7,257 bases of DNA from Chroococcidiopsidaceae cyanobacterium CP_BM_RX_35 (GCA_019242465.1 JAFAVL010000589.1:1-7257); one strand, 5' to 3'. Shown: positions 1 through 5,833, numbered from the stretch's first letter. Made by a program: numbers and translations. Notes: generated by a model from the sequence alone, not told the origin.

Positions 1-1488
1 ATCAGCAATTCCGCTATGGCGATTTTGGTTTTTCTACTGCTGATGTTTCAGGGAGGGTTACCCCTAAACCCCACAGGTTTAGGAATGCCACCTTGGGATA
101 CAGCATTGCACACAACTATCTCATTCTTAGTTGCTGCCGACCTGCAACACTACTCAGGCGAGTCAACTATGTCTTACTTCAGCCAGATAGCAGCGTTGGG
201 CTTTATGATGTTCGTGGCTCCTGCAACTGGAGCAGCCGTAGGAATTGCCTTCATTCGCGGCTTGACCGGCAGACCGCTAGGAAATTTCTACGTTGATTTA
301 ATTCATACAATTACACGAGTCTTGCTGCCAATTGCAATTGCAGGCGCGGTATTGTTACTGATTGCAGGTGTGCCGGAAACGTTAGCTGGTCCTGAGACGG
401 TGACAACTCTAGAAGGAGCAACTCAAGCCATAGCTCGTGGTCCGGTAGCACATTTTGAGAGCATCAAAATGCTGGGGGAGAACGGCGGCGGTTTTTTTGG
501 TGCCAGCTCTGCCCACCCCTATGAAAATCCCAATGGTGCTACTGAACTGATAGAAGTTCTATCTCAGCTACTCCTTCCTGCTGCTTTTAGCTACACATAT
601 GGAGTATTTATTGGCAACACTAGGCAGACATGGCTACTGTTTTGGATGGTGCTTGCCATCTTTGTCGTGATGATTGGAATTACTGCTGTCGGTGAGTATT
701 CGGGCAATCCGCTAGTCAATTCCCTCATAGGAGAGCAATCCAACTTAGAAGGTCAAGAAATCAGACTGGGTTGGGCGCAAACGGCTTTATTTACCATTAC
801 CACTACTTCCACCATGACTGGCTCATCCAATGCAGCCTTCGATTCCCTGATGCCAACGGGTGATTTTTGCGCCCTTCTCGGCATGTTTCTTCAAGTCATT
901 TGGGGGTCAGTGGGAACTGGAACAGCTCACTTATTCGTCTATCTATTTTTGGCAGTGTTTTTAACTGGCTTGATGGTTGGGCGAACTCCAGAATATCTCG
1001 GACGCAAGATTAACAAATTTGAAATTACACTGTTGGGTGTGATTGTACTTATCCATCCCATCTTGATTTTGATTCCCTCCAGTATCACTTTGGGCTTTCC
1101 CGATGCCTTGGCAGGTATTAGCAATCCGGGCTTTCACGGGCTGACTCAAGTGGTTTATGAGTATGCTTCAGCAGCCGCTGGCAATGGTTCCGATATGGCA
1201 GGCTTAGGAAATAGTCAACCTGCACCCACTGCCCTCTGGTATGACCTGACTACGGCTGTTATCCTTTGGATAGGAAGGTTTATCCCGATTATTGCCCTGC
1301 TCCTTTTAGCTGATAGTTTGTCCCATCAACAAACTACACCTGTAACCAGGTCAACATTGCAAACTGACACTGTTCTGTTTACGAGCATAACAGCCGCAAC
1401 CATTTTGATTTTAGGGGTATTGACGTTTCTTCCGGTTCTGGTTTTGGGACCTGTAGGCGAAGCTTTTCAACTGGCAACTGGACGGTAA
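1..1488 (+). CDS. kdpA: Potassium-transporting ATPase subunit A, KdpA (5' end cut by window)
   Basis: KdpA is the K+-selective membrane subunit of the high-affinity KdpFABC pump in the plasma membrane; KdpB supplies the ATPase. The frame is open from base 1, so the ATG at 16 is internal. About 495 codons are present and, by comparison with E. coli KdpA (557 residues), roughly 70 N-terminal residues are missing. Recognisable blocks are [56 protein letters not shown] and the C-terminal [16 protein letters not shown]. Many hydrophobic spans alternate with four pore loops. The glycines of loops 2-4 and the Gln equivalent to E. coli Q116 are kept, but several neighbouring filter residues differ from the usual consensus: VAAD replaces [18 protein letters not shown] replaces TGAVNxMHDS, and AGNGSDM replaces ANNGSxF. 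No kdpB, kdpC or kdpD follows, so the partner subunits must lie upstream or elsewhere. Family assignment is secure; K+ selectivity is an assumption. Confidence 0.95.
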   Translation: MSNSAMAILVFLLLMFQGGLPLNPTGLGMPPWDTALHTTISFLVAADLQHYSGESTMSYFSQIAALGFMMFVAPATGAAVGIAFIRGLTGRPLGNFYVDLIHTITRVLLPIAIAGAVLLLIAGVPETLAGPETVTTLEGATQAIARGPVAHFESIKMLGENGGGFFGASSAHPYENPNGATELIEVLSQLLLPAAFSYTYGVFIGNTRQTWLLFWMVLAIFVVMIGITAVGEYSGNPLVNSLIGEQSNLEGQEIRLGWAQTALFTITTTSTMTGSSNAAFDSLMPTGDFCALLGMFLQVIWGSVGTGTAHLFVYLFLAVFLTGLMVGRTPEYLGRKINKFEITLLGVIVLIHPILILIPSSITLGFPDALAGISNPGFHGLTQVVYEYASAAAGNGSDMAGLGNSQPAPTALWYDLTTAVILWIGRFIPIIALLLLADSLSHQQTTPVTRSTLQTDTVLFTSITAATILILGVLTFLPVLVLGPVGEAFQLATGR

Positions 1489-1615
1489 GAAGTGAATTCA
1501 GTGCTATTAAACGGTTGTACTGCATTTCACAATTCAACAACAAAAAATTGAGCCCGAAACCCCTTGCCATAGTTAGTCGAAATAAGCTATATCTTAATAT
1601 GGTGAATTTAGTTTT

Positions 1616-1719
1616 CCAGTGCGGTGGAGTCTGTCAGGGCCTTCGGGTCTTACTGGAGCGTCTCAAGGAGAGCTACCGATGAATGATACGCTTCCCACTA
1701 ACACTCCCGATTCTCGCAC
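1616..1719 (+). ncRNA. Candidate structured leader RNA, class not recognised
   Basis: Several helices can be drawn. A six-pair stem AGGGCC/GGTCTT (1636-1651) is capped by TTCG closed by C-G, an exceptionally stable RNA loop. CCAGT (1616-1620) can pair with ACTGG (1652-1656). AGCG (1657-1660) can pair with CGCT (1689-1692), and TCTC (1661-1664) with GAGA (1668-1671), which would cover part of the AGGAG ribosome binding site. Competing long-range pairs GTGCG/CGCAC (1619-1623 with 1715-1719) and GGAGT/ACTCC (1626-1630 with 1703-1707) exclude the CCAGT/ACTGG stem, as in a two-state leader. I do not recognise it as a known riboswitch class. Pairing was found by eye. Confidence 0.35.
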
Positions 1720-1738
1720 CGAAGTAATTTTAAGCTGA
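1679..1738 (+). CDS. 19-codon reading frame with strong ribosome binding site (leader peptide or broken gene start)
   Basis: ATG at 1679 is preceded by AAGGAG (1665-1670) with 8 bases between, an excellent ribosome binding site for so short a frame. The product is MNDTLPTNTPDSRTEVILS, polar and rich in Thr, Asp and Pro, with no hydrophobic segment. It ends at TGA 1736-1738. Just past the stop another frame reads LSRFLNLPLSPVNSAEREL, which joins naturally to the end of this peptide if one base was lost near 1735. Two readings are therefore open: a genuine regulatory mini-ORF inside a structured leader, or the surviving N-terminus of a frameshifted gene. No homologue is recognised. Confidence 0.3.
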   Translation: MNDTLPTNTPDSRTEVILS

Positions 1739-2097
1739 GTCGATTCCTGAATCTTCCTTTGTCTCCAGTTAACTCAGCCGAACGCGAACTGCCCCAGGTC
1801 TTACTCCTGAGAGCTAGGCACTGATCTTTGTCCGATTGCAGGCTAACTCTTTAATGATGCCTTGCCATAGCTTGTTTAGAAAGCTAGGAAGCTTATGGTG
1901 GACGGGTAGCATTAGCAGCCTTTACTGAGTGCTTGTCCCAAGAGAGTTGCAGCTTGGGGATTCAGAGTTCGTCTGAACTGTTGCATCTTCTCCGCCCTCA
2001 TCCAGCTATCTCAGCTTTTCCTCTTGTTCGCAATGCGCTGTCTCAGGTGCTTCAAAGGCAATTGCTCAGTGCACTGATAGTGTCTAATCGCTTTTGA
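1679..2097 (+). pseudogene. Possible decayed unknown gene
   Basis: Starting from the ATG with a good ribosome binding site at 1679, protein-like sequence appears to continue after a frameshift near 1735 and then in one constant frame to TGA at 2095-2097. That frame contains stops at 1822, about 1852-1857 and 1885. The segment after 1888 is free of stops for 69 codons and has an amphipathic, Leu-rich composition, for example SSSELLHLLRPHPAISAF and VRNALSQVLQRQLLSAL. No family is recognised. The stop-free stretch is short enough to occur by chance, so the call rests mainly on the ribosome binding site and the plausible joining of frames. Confidence 0.25.
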
Positions 2098-2170
2098 CCA
2101 GCATTATAAGCGCTGAGCACTTAAGCCTGAGATGACTCAGATTTTAAGTTTGAAGCAGAAAGTAACTTTT

Positions 2171-2218
2171 TGTGCTTCCAAGAGATTGGAAGCACACTCA
2201 ATCCTCATGTTGATGAGG
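2171..2218 (+). promoter_or_regulatory. Tandem hairpins in the 5' leader, the second covering the ribosome binding site
   Basis: A perfect 10-bp stem TGTGCTTCCA (2171-2180) / TGGAAGCACA (2187-2196) with a 6-base loop is followed six bases later by CCTCAT (2203-2208) / ATGAGG (2213-2218) with loop GTTG. The 3' arm of the second stem contains GAGG (2215-2218), the Shine-Dalgarno sequence for the ATG at 2227. No T-tract follows the first stem, so it is not a standard terminator. The arrangement suggests translational control of the downstream gene and perhaps of rpsU. Confidence 0.5.
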
Positions 2219-2226
2219 TTGGACAG

Positions 2227-2562
2227 ATGAACAATAAACTTTCCCTCGAGTGTAAACATTGTCATTTCTACCACGGGGCCAATCAAATCGTATGTGCTCT
2301 TCATCCTTACGGACCAAACAGCAAAACATGTAGCGACTATGCTCCAAAAACCAATATACCAAGCCAGAGCCAAACTTATAGAGTTACGCGTAAAGATCAG
2401 AGGGATATCCACAAGTTCTATGACTGGAAAGTTTGGCGTGAACTTCTAACCTTGTGGATGCTAGTAGGGATTTTTGGCAGTGGCTGTGTGTTGGGATGGC
2501 TCACTATACATCCGACGATGCCAACGAAGACGAGTACTAATACTCGATGGGTTGTTAGGTAG
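2227..2562 (+). CDS. Small single-span membrane protein with N-terminal Cys/His motif, function unknown
   Basis: The 111-residue product starts at ATG 2227, which has GAGG eight bases upstream; an in-frame TTG further up (2170) lies in a hairpin and is less likely. Residues 9-40 hold a compact motif, ECKHCHFY...VCALHP...TCSDYAP, with C9, C12, C23 and C35 plus a conserved His-Pro and Asp-Tyr pair. The spacing is suitable for binding one metal ion, but that is inference. A polar linker leads to one transmembrane segment at about residues 72-94 (LLTLWMLVGIFGSGCVLGWL), then a short Thr-rich tail. The same motif occurs in the 216-residue protein on the opposite strand at 4624-5274. rpsU starts 72 bases downstream on the same strand, so the two may share a transcript. 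I do not recognise a named family. Confidence 0.75.
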   Translation: MNNKLSLECKHCHFYHGANQIVCALHPYGPNSKTCSDYAPKTNIPSQSQTYRVTRKDQRDIHKFYDWKVWRELLTLWMLVGIFGSGCVLGWLTIHPTMPTKTSTNTRWVVR

Positions 2563-2634
2563 GTCTCGATTAGCAACTGTTTGAGTGGATGCAAGCAGCG
2601 CCCAATCATTGATTCATACTTAGGAGCAAATAGA

Positions 2635-2802
2635 ATGACCCAAGTGGTTATAGATAAAAATGAAAGTCTGGAATCAGCTCTACGCCGATTTAAGCGTCAA
2701 GTTTCCAAAGCTGGGATTCTTGCCGATGTTAAGCGTCGGCGTCAGTTTGAGACGCCGATTGAAAAACGTAGGCGCAAAGCAGTCGCTAAAAGGTATGAGT
2801 AG
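2635..2802 (+). CDS. rpsU: 30S ribosomal protein bS21
   Basis: bS21 binds the small ribosomal subunit near the anti-Shine-Dalgarno end of 16S rRNA and assists initiation. The 55-residue product is highly basic and carries the family signature [16 protein letters not shown] followed by [15 protein letters not shown]. The start is ATG 2635, with AGGAG at 2622-2626 and eight bases between; the reading frame stays open upstream, but that part has no bS21 similarity. It is a little shorter than typical cyanobacterial copies (roughly 57-60 residues, from memory), ending at KRYE. Cyanobacteria often carry several rpsU paralogues, and here the gene lies apart from other translation genes, behind a membrane protein of unknown function. 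This suggests an accessory or stress-regulated copy rather than the housekeeping one, though that is inference. Confidence 0.93.
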   Translation: MTQVVIDKNESLESALRRFKRQVSKAGILADVKRRRQFETPIEKRRRKAVAKRYE

Positions 2803-3087
2803 GGTTTCCGTTCTTGAAGACTAGCTCCAGTAAGCTAAACCTTCTCAAAAATTTCTAAACTTCCTCAAAATCTTAGCTATTAATTGGTTATGAAGATGTA
2901 TTAGCTTGTCCTTCAACTTCTTATAGACTCCCTGAGTACAGCAGATTTAGTCTGATCTATTTGTTGGCAACACAGCTTCAGGGTGTCTCTTTCCTCATTG
3001 ATCTGTTACACAATCAAATTAAAAATAGTATCTGACTGTGGTAATGACTGCTACACTCTTAGACTGCAAAGCCTTCTTTAGAAAACT
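2803..3087. other. Spacer after rpsU with no identified gene
   Basis: AT-rich sequence with stops in all frames. Immediately after rpsU, TAGCT (2822-2826) can pair with AGCTA (2833-2837) and GGTTT (2803-2807) with AAACC (2837-2841), but no T-tract follows, so a terminator is not convincing. A loose repetition of CTTCTCAAAA and CTTCCTCAAAA occurs at about 2842-2871. Nothing else is supported. Confidence 0.5.
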
Positions 3088-3227
3088 GCTGCTGCTAGTG
3101 CAGCCTAATTGCTAGCCAAAGGTTGGTCAAACCCAGTATGGGGTTTGGCTAGTTCAACATAGCAAGGCGAACGGTTGCCTAGCCAATTTCCTTTCCAGGA
3201 AGCTTTCTGTCCTCAATTAGTTTTTAC
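3088..3227 (+). ncRNA. Candidate small RNA: cluster of hairpins between convergent genes
   Basis: Several stems follow one another: GCTGC/GCAGC with loop TAGT (3091-3104); CTAGCCAAA (3112-3120) with TTTGGCTAG (3144-3152), overlapping a competing stem CAAACCC/GGGTTTG (3128-3134 with 3141-3147); AGGCGA/TTGCCT with loop ACGG (around 3165-3180); and TTCCT/AGGAA with loop TTCC (3188-3201). On the + strand the cluster is followed by AGTTTTTAC (3219-3227). Stems of this density in an otherwise AT-rich spacer suggest a structured transcript, but strand and ends are uncertain and no family is recognised. Confidence 0.35.
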
Positions 3228-3269
3228 AACACAACTCTACTCGTTACTCATTATAGGTAAAAAACTAAT
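3216..3269. repeat. Inverted repeat overlapping the stop codon of the 78-residue protein gene
   Basis: ATTAGTTTTTAC (3216-3227) is the inverse of GTAAAAAACTAAT (3257-3269) apart from one extra A/T, with 29 bases between. The right arm includes the stop codon of the - strand gene ending at 3265, so on that strand the stop is followed directly by a T-run. It may help stop transcription of the - strand group, but the stem is AT-rich and weak. Confidence 0.35.
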
Positions 3270-3501
3270 CTAGAAAATTACCCTTGAAAGTTAAGCGCCA
3301 CAGCTTCTCTAAAGCCTCAATCCGCCGATGTCGGCTCATAATACGATACTTCTTGTATAAAGTAATTCCCACGAGAATACTAGGATAGGCAAGGATGAGA
3401 AGTAATGTAGTACCACTACCAACAAAGTCAGCTTGAGGTATTGAATTATGCTGGTTATGGTTGAGGTCTTGGTGTGTTTTCAAGTGTGAGTTAGCCGACA
3501 T
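3265..3501 (-). CDS. Small single-span membrane protein, function unknown
   Basis: The 78-residue product begins at an ATG with a near-perfect Shine-Dalgarno sequence: GGAGG six bases before the start, at 3508-3512. Residues 1-27 are polar, rich in His, Asn and Gln. One transmembrane segment spans about residues 28-48 (GSGTTLLLILAYPSILVGI), and the tail is strongly basic (KKYRIMSRHRRIEALEKLWR). By the positive-inside rule the tail would be cytoplasmic. The gene follows the MscS-family gene by 69 bases on the same strand, so co-transcription is likely. It could be a small accessory of the channel, but only position supports that. No named family is recognised. Confidence 0.75.
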   Translation of the reverse strand: MSANSHLKTHQDLNHNQHNSIPQADFVGSGTTLLLILAYPSILVGITLYKKYRIMSRHRRIEALEKLWRLTFKGNFLD

Positions 3502-3570
3502 TTTACACCTCCAGAAACATTGGATTAGTTAGTTCATCAGCAAATGAAAGGTATAGGACAACAATTCATA

Positions 3571-4494
3571 TTATCCTAAGTAATTCTCCTCATCTATTTC
3601 ACAGTTTTCCGTAAAGCCTTCATTTTTTAAAGTAGGGAAATACCTATGTTCTTGTTGCTGGTCTTTAGCATAGAAAATGCGAATTTGGTGGGGAATAAAG
3701 ATGTTAGTTTGTAGGCATGCTTGTGTGAGTGCAATGATTACGCGAGTTTGAATTTGACGTGTTTGATCAGATTGTGTCAATATCCAGAAACTTATCCTCA
3801 AATTGATTAAACACTCGTCAAAACTTACCACATCTATTTCTGGTACTGGGTCGGCTAAAACTCCCTCTACTGTGGCTACGGTTGTGAGTAAAATTTGAAT
3901 TGCATTGGATAGATCTGTGTTGTAGCCAACGCCTAGAGCCAAATCAGTCCGGCCATGAGACTTGACCGTGGCTGAGTGGACTAGACTAGTAAACACAATT
4001 GCATTAGGTATGATTACTCGATTTCCCTGATCGGTTCGGAGTTGGATAGCGAAAATGCTAATTTTTTCGATCTTCCCTTCAAAGCTATCAACAATTACTT
4101 GCTCTCCCACACCAAACTGCTTGTTCAGTAACAGCAGTACTCCTGCTAAAAAATTCTTAAAGATATTGCGAAAAATAAAGGCAAGGGCGATTGAACTCAA
4201 ACCTAACAGCCTAAAAATGTTTAAGAACCGCCCACTTGGAAAAGCAATGACACTTACCGATAAGATTCCTCCCATCCAAACTGCCACATAACTCATCTGT
4301 ACTAGCAGCAATTGCAGGGATTGGTTCTTGGTCATCCACTTAACAGCAACAGTAATCATTGTTCGGATTACGTTAGCTGCTTTGAGGGTAAAGTACAAGA
4401 TTGCCAATACCGCAATGATCTTTGACAGTGCCTCAATACTATGACCGATTAGATGTGAAAAGCTGGATTGAGTTTCTTGGAGAAAAGCATTCAT
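3571..4494 (-). CDS. MscS-family small-conductance mechanosensitive ion channel
   Basis: MscS channels open when membrane tension rises and release ions and osmolytes, protecting cells from hypo-osmotic shock. The 307-residue product (E. coli MscS has 286) shows the expected order: transmembrane helices at about 19-44 and 60-85, a pore helix region at 89-124 running into LAGVLLLLNKQFGVGEQVIV, then the beta domain with GKIEKISIFAIQLRTDQGNR and VIIPNAIV (about 140-167), and a C-terminal alpha/beta domain with GVGYNTDL (188-195) and IFIPHQIRIF near 265-274. The pore-lining Gly/Ala pattern of E. coli TM3 is largely replaced by bulkier residues (ALAFIFRNIF), so gating or conductance may differ. 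The start is the first ATG before TM1; its ribosome binding site is weak. The gene sits 129 bases after the 216-residue Cys/His protein gene and 69 bases before the 78-residue gene, all on one strand. Family call secure, specific subtype not. Confidence 0.93.
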   Translation of the reverse strand: MNAFLQETQSSFSHLIGHSIEALSKIIAVLAILYFTLKAANVIRTMITVAVKWMTKNQSLQLLLVQMSYVAVWMGGILSVSVIAFPSGRFLNIFRLLGLSSIALAFIFRNIFKNFLAGVLLLLNKQFGVGEQVIVDSFEGKIEKISIFAIQLRTDQGNRVIIPNAIVFTSLVHSATVKSHGRTDLALGVGYNTDLSNAIQILLTTVATVEGVLADPVPEIDVVSFDECLINLRISFWILTQSDQTRQIQTRVIIALTQACLQTNIFIPHQIRIFYAKDQQQEHRYFPTLKNEGFTENCEIDEENYLG

Positions 4495-4623
4495 AGAGTG
4501 ACATCTAAACTAATGTCCACTTTTGGTCTGTTATAGCTCAGGGCAACTTTAGTGTCTTGAAAACTGACCTCGAAGATGGTTGACACCAATTCTGTTGCCG
4601 ACGTAAAATTTACCAAATTTGGA

Positions 4624-5274
4624 CTACACTGTTTGATTATTTTGAGCAGCCACGGTTGAAGTTACCTGAGACGCTGTATTGCCAACAGGAGTAGAGGATG
4701 GGATAGCTGGGCGAGGGCAAAGAAAGGGTGCCACGCTCCAAACTGACTCTGAACGCTGATAAAGATTATGTAGGCGATGCCAGGACTGAGTTTGAGGGTC
4801 AAATACAGTTGCAGAAACTACATGTAGAGTTAGCAGTGATGAGTCAGGATGCTCTCGGGGCGAGTAATCAGGGCACTTAAAAGCTTGTTTGGTTAGGACA
4901 GTAGAAGGGTGGACTGCACATTTGAGTTGAGGGTTGTTTGCGAAGAATTGACAGTTTCTACAGGGACCTTGCTTGCAGTGGTTGGTGTTTACTAATCGCT
5001 TTTCATTCGCCAATCGACTCGGAGGCTGCCTCCGAGTCGCAAGTGGCGGCTCCGCTCGTGTCACCAGGTAGATAGATGCAATAGCTGACACGAGAATAAC
5101 TTTGATAAGAATGAAGCAAATAGGAATCAAGAATATTAAGCCATCGGGCATAGTTCCAAACGGCAGATTGGTCCGAATGGATGAACCCCTAACCTGTTGT
5201 ACTTCATTCAAGCTTGGATGATTAAAACTTTGCCCTGCTGCCATATAGAGGTGGAAAAACTCTAAAGCATCCAT
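4624..5274 (-). CDS. Membrane protein with Cys/His motif, function unknown
   Basis: The 216-residue product starts at ATG 5274, seven bases after AGAGGT. A polar N-terminus of about 43 residues leads to one long hydrophobic segment at about 45-72 (IFLIPICFILIKVILVSAIA and on). A proline/arginine-rich stretch (about 71-87) is encoded by a GC-rich palindromic repeat. The Cys/His motif spans 100-139: CKQGPCRNCQFF, then KCAVHP, then KCPDYSP, with C105, C108, C119 and C134 matching the four cysteines of the 111-residue protein at 2227-2562, plus an extra C100. The C-terminal 75 residues are Ser/Thr/Gln-rich and probably disordered. It would be the first gene of a - strand group with the MscS-family channel. 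I do not recognise a named family; metal binding is inferred from the cysteine spacing. Confidence 0.72.
   Translation of the reverse strand: MDALEFFHLYMAAGQSFNHPSLNEVQQVRGSSIRTNLPFGTMPDGLIFLIPICFILIKVILVSAIASIYLVTRAEPPLATRRQPPSRLANEKRLVNTNHCKQGPCRNCQFFANNPQLKCAVHPSTVLTKQAFKCPDYSPREHPDSSLLTLHVVSATVFDPQTQSWHRLHNLYQRSESVWSVAPFLCPRPAIPSSTPVGNTASQVTSTVAAQNNQTV
5015..5063. repeat. GC-rich palindromic repeat inside the coding sequence
   Basis: CGACTCGGAGGC (5015-5026) and GCCTCCGAGTCG (5028-5039) form a perfect 12-bp inverted repeat around one base. It is followed by GGCGGCTCCGCT (5046-5057) and by CTCGTGTCA (5055-5063), which is matched in inverse by TGACACGAG at 5086-5094. The block is much richer in GC than its surroundings. 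It resembles the small palindromic dispersed elements known in cyanobacterial genomes. It is in frame in the 216-residue protein, adding Arg/Pro/Ala residues between the membrane span and the Cys/His motif. Confidence 0.65.
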
Positions 5275-5567
5275 ATCATTTACCTCTAGTCAACAACAGA
5301 TCTAAAACACCTCCAGCTAGATACTGACCATGGTTTTTGCGTGTTTTGGGGCATGGAGCTACAGGGCTAGTAGCAAGTAGATAATCCATCGGTAGATCTC
5401 AGTCTATTTGACTTAAGGGAGTTCTAGGTAAAGATCAACATAGATAAGGATATAACGAGCAATCTCAGCCTCAAGACGCTTTTTCGATAAATAAATTGGT
5501 GTACTTCCTGCTTAATGCTTTTCTTGTTTCACAATTGAAAATGTAATATCGTTCACAGAATATGTCA

Positions 5568-5581
5568 TGAATAGTTATTCA
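5568..5581. promoter_or_regulatory. Operator candidate of the SmtB/ZiaR type
   Basis: TGAATA-GT-TATTCA is a perfect 6-2-6 palindrome followed by GATA. It matches the form of cyanobacterial ArsR/SmtB-family operators as I remember them (TGAAxA, two bases, then a TATTCA/TGTTCA half-site). It lies about 15-28 bases downstream of the start expected for the - strand promoter at 5603-5630, a position where a bound repressor would block transcription. A regulator gene of the same family, now disrupted, is nearby at 5834-6344. Confidence 0.5.
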
Positions 5582-5602
5582 GATAATTCAAACTTAAAGT
5601 AA

Positions 5603-5630
5603 ATTATACTAGATTTACAGCTATTAGCAA
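5603..5630 (-). promoter_or_regulatory. Promoter candidate reading toward the Cys/His-mscS gene group
   Basis: On the - strand, TTGCTA (5630-5625, four of six matches to the -35 consensus) is followed after 16 bases by a perfect TATAAT (5608-5603). Transcription would begin near 5596 and reach the gene at 5274 after a leader of about 320 bases. A + strand TATACT at 5605-5610 overlaps it but lacks a good -35 box. Confidence 0.45.
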
Positions 5631-5833
5631 GGTCTAATTTAATGTTTAGAAAGAATATATCTAACGTAGTAGTTAAAAGATATAGTAATGTTTAGTTAGA
5701 CAATAAACAACTACATCTAAAATTGTAAATTAAAGACGAGTAGTAACTTGAATTTGGTTGATGTATATTAATAGTAATCCTTCGCTATTGCTTGGCTTAC
5801 TTGATCAGCGATTTCTTACTTTTAAGACCAGGT

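Larger units (their letters stand above)
1562..1870 (+). repeat. Direct repeat CCTTGCCATAG flanking a 300-bp segment
   Basis: The 11-mer CCTTGCCATAG occurs at 1562-1572 and again at 1860-1870. After each copy the sequence stays loosely similar for about 18 bases, both ending in AAGCTA. The two copies bracket the candidate structured RNA and the 19-codon frame. They could be a trace of a tandem duplication, the ends of a small inserted element, or chance. Confidence 0.4.
1489..2226. other. 738-bp spacer between kdpA and the first Cys/His-motif gene
   Basis: No long reading frame and no recognisable kdp gene lies here. The stretch contains a direct repeat pair (1562-1572 and 1860-1870), a possible structured RNA with a small reading frame (1616-1738), protein-like but interrupted sequence as far as 2097, and two hairpins just before the next gene (2171-2218). 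A small stem CTGAG/CTCAG at 2127-2140 is followed by ATTTTAAGTTT, but it is too weak to call a terminator. I see no rho-independent terminator immediately after kdpA. Confidence 0.6.
5288..5833. other. AT-rich divergent control region
   Basis: About 550 bases separate the - strand gene starting at 5274 from the first ATG considered for the + strand regulator. No convincing gene was found. The right half (about 5520-5770) is very AT-rich. It contains a - strand promoter candidate (5603-5630) and a palindromic operator candidate (5568-5581). The left half (5288-5520) has no feature I can support. Confidence 0.5.

Noticed and set aside
1616..1738. Known riboswitch classes (ydaO/c-di-AMP, M-box, manganese)
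   Set aside because: As remembered, none of their conserved sequence blocks is present, so no class is assigned.
2170..2226. Longer version of the 111-residue protein starting at TTG 2170
   Set aside because: The TTG lies in the first hairpin and has no ribosome binding site, while ATG 2227 has GAGG at good spacing and the Cys/His motif begins right after it.
2581..2634. Upstream extension of rpsU
   Set aside because: Those 18 codons have no bS21 similarity, and ATG 2635 has AGGAG eight bases upstream.
3112..3152. Rho-independent terminator for rpsU or the - strand group
   Set aside because: The stems are strong but no T-run follows directly on either strand, and they lie more than 300 bases from rpsU.
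4055..4291. Open frame on the + strand inside the MscS-family gene
   Set aside because: It is the opposite-strand shadow of a conserved coding sequence and has no ribosome binding site or family features.
5792..5833. TTG start for the ArsR-family gene
   Set aside because: No ribosome binding site, and the added N-terminal residues are not like the family; an ATG further in is more likely.
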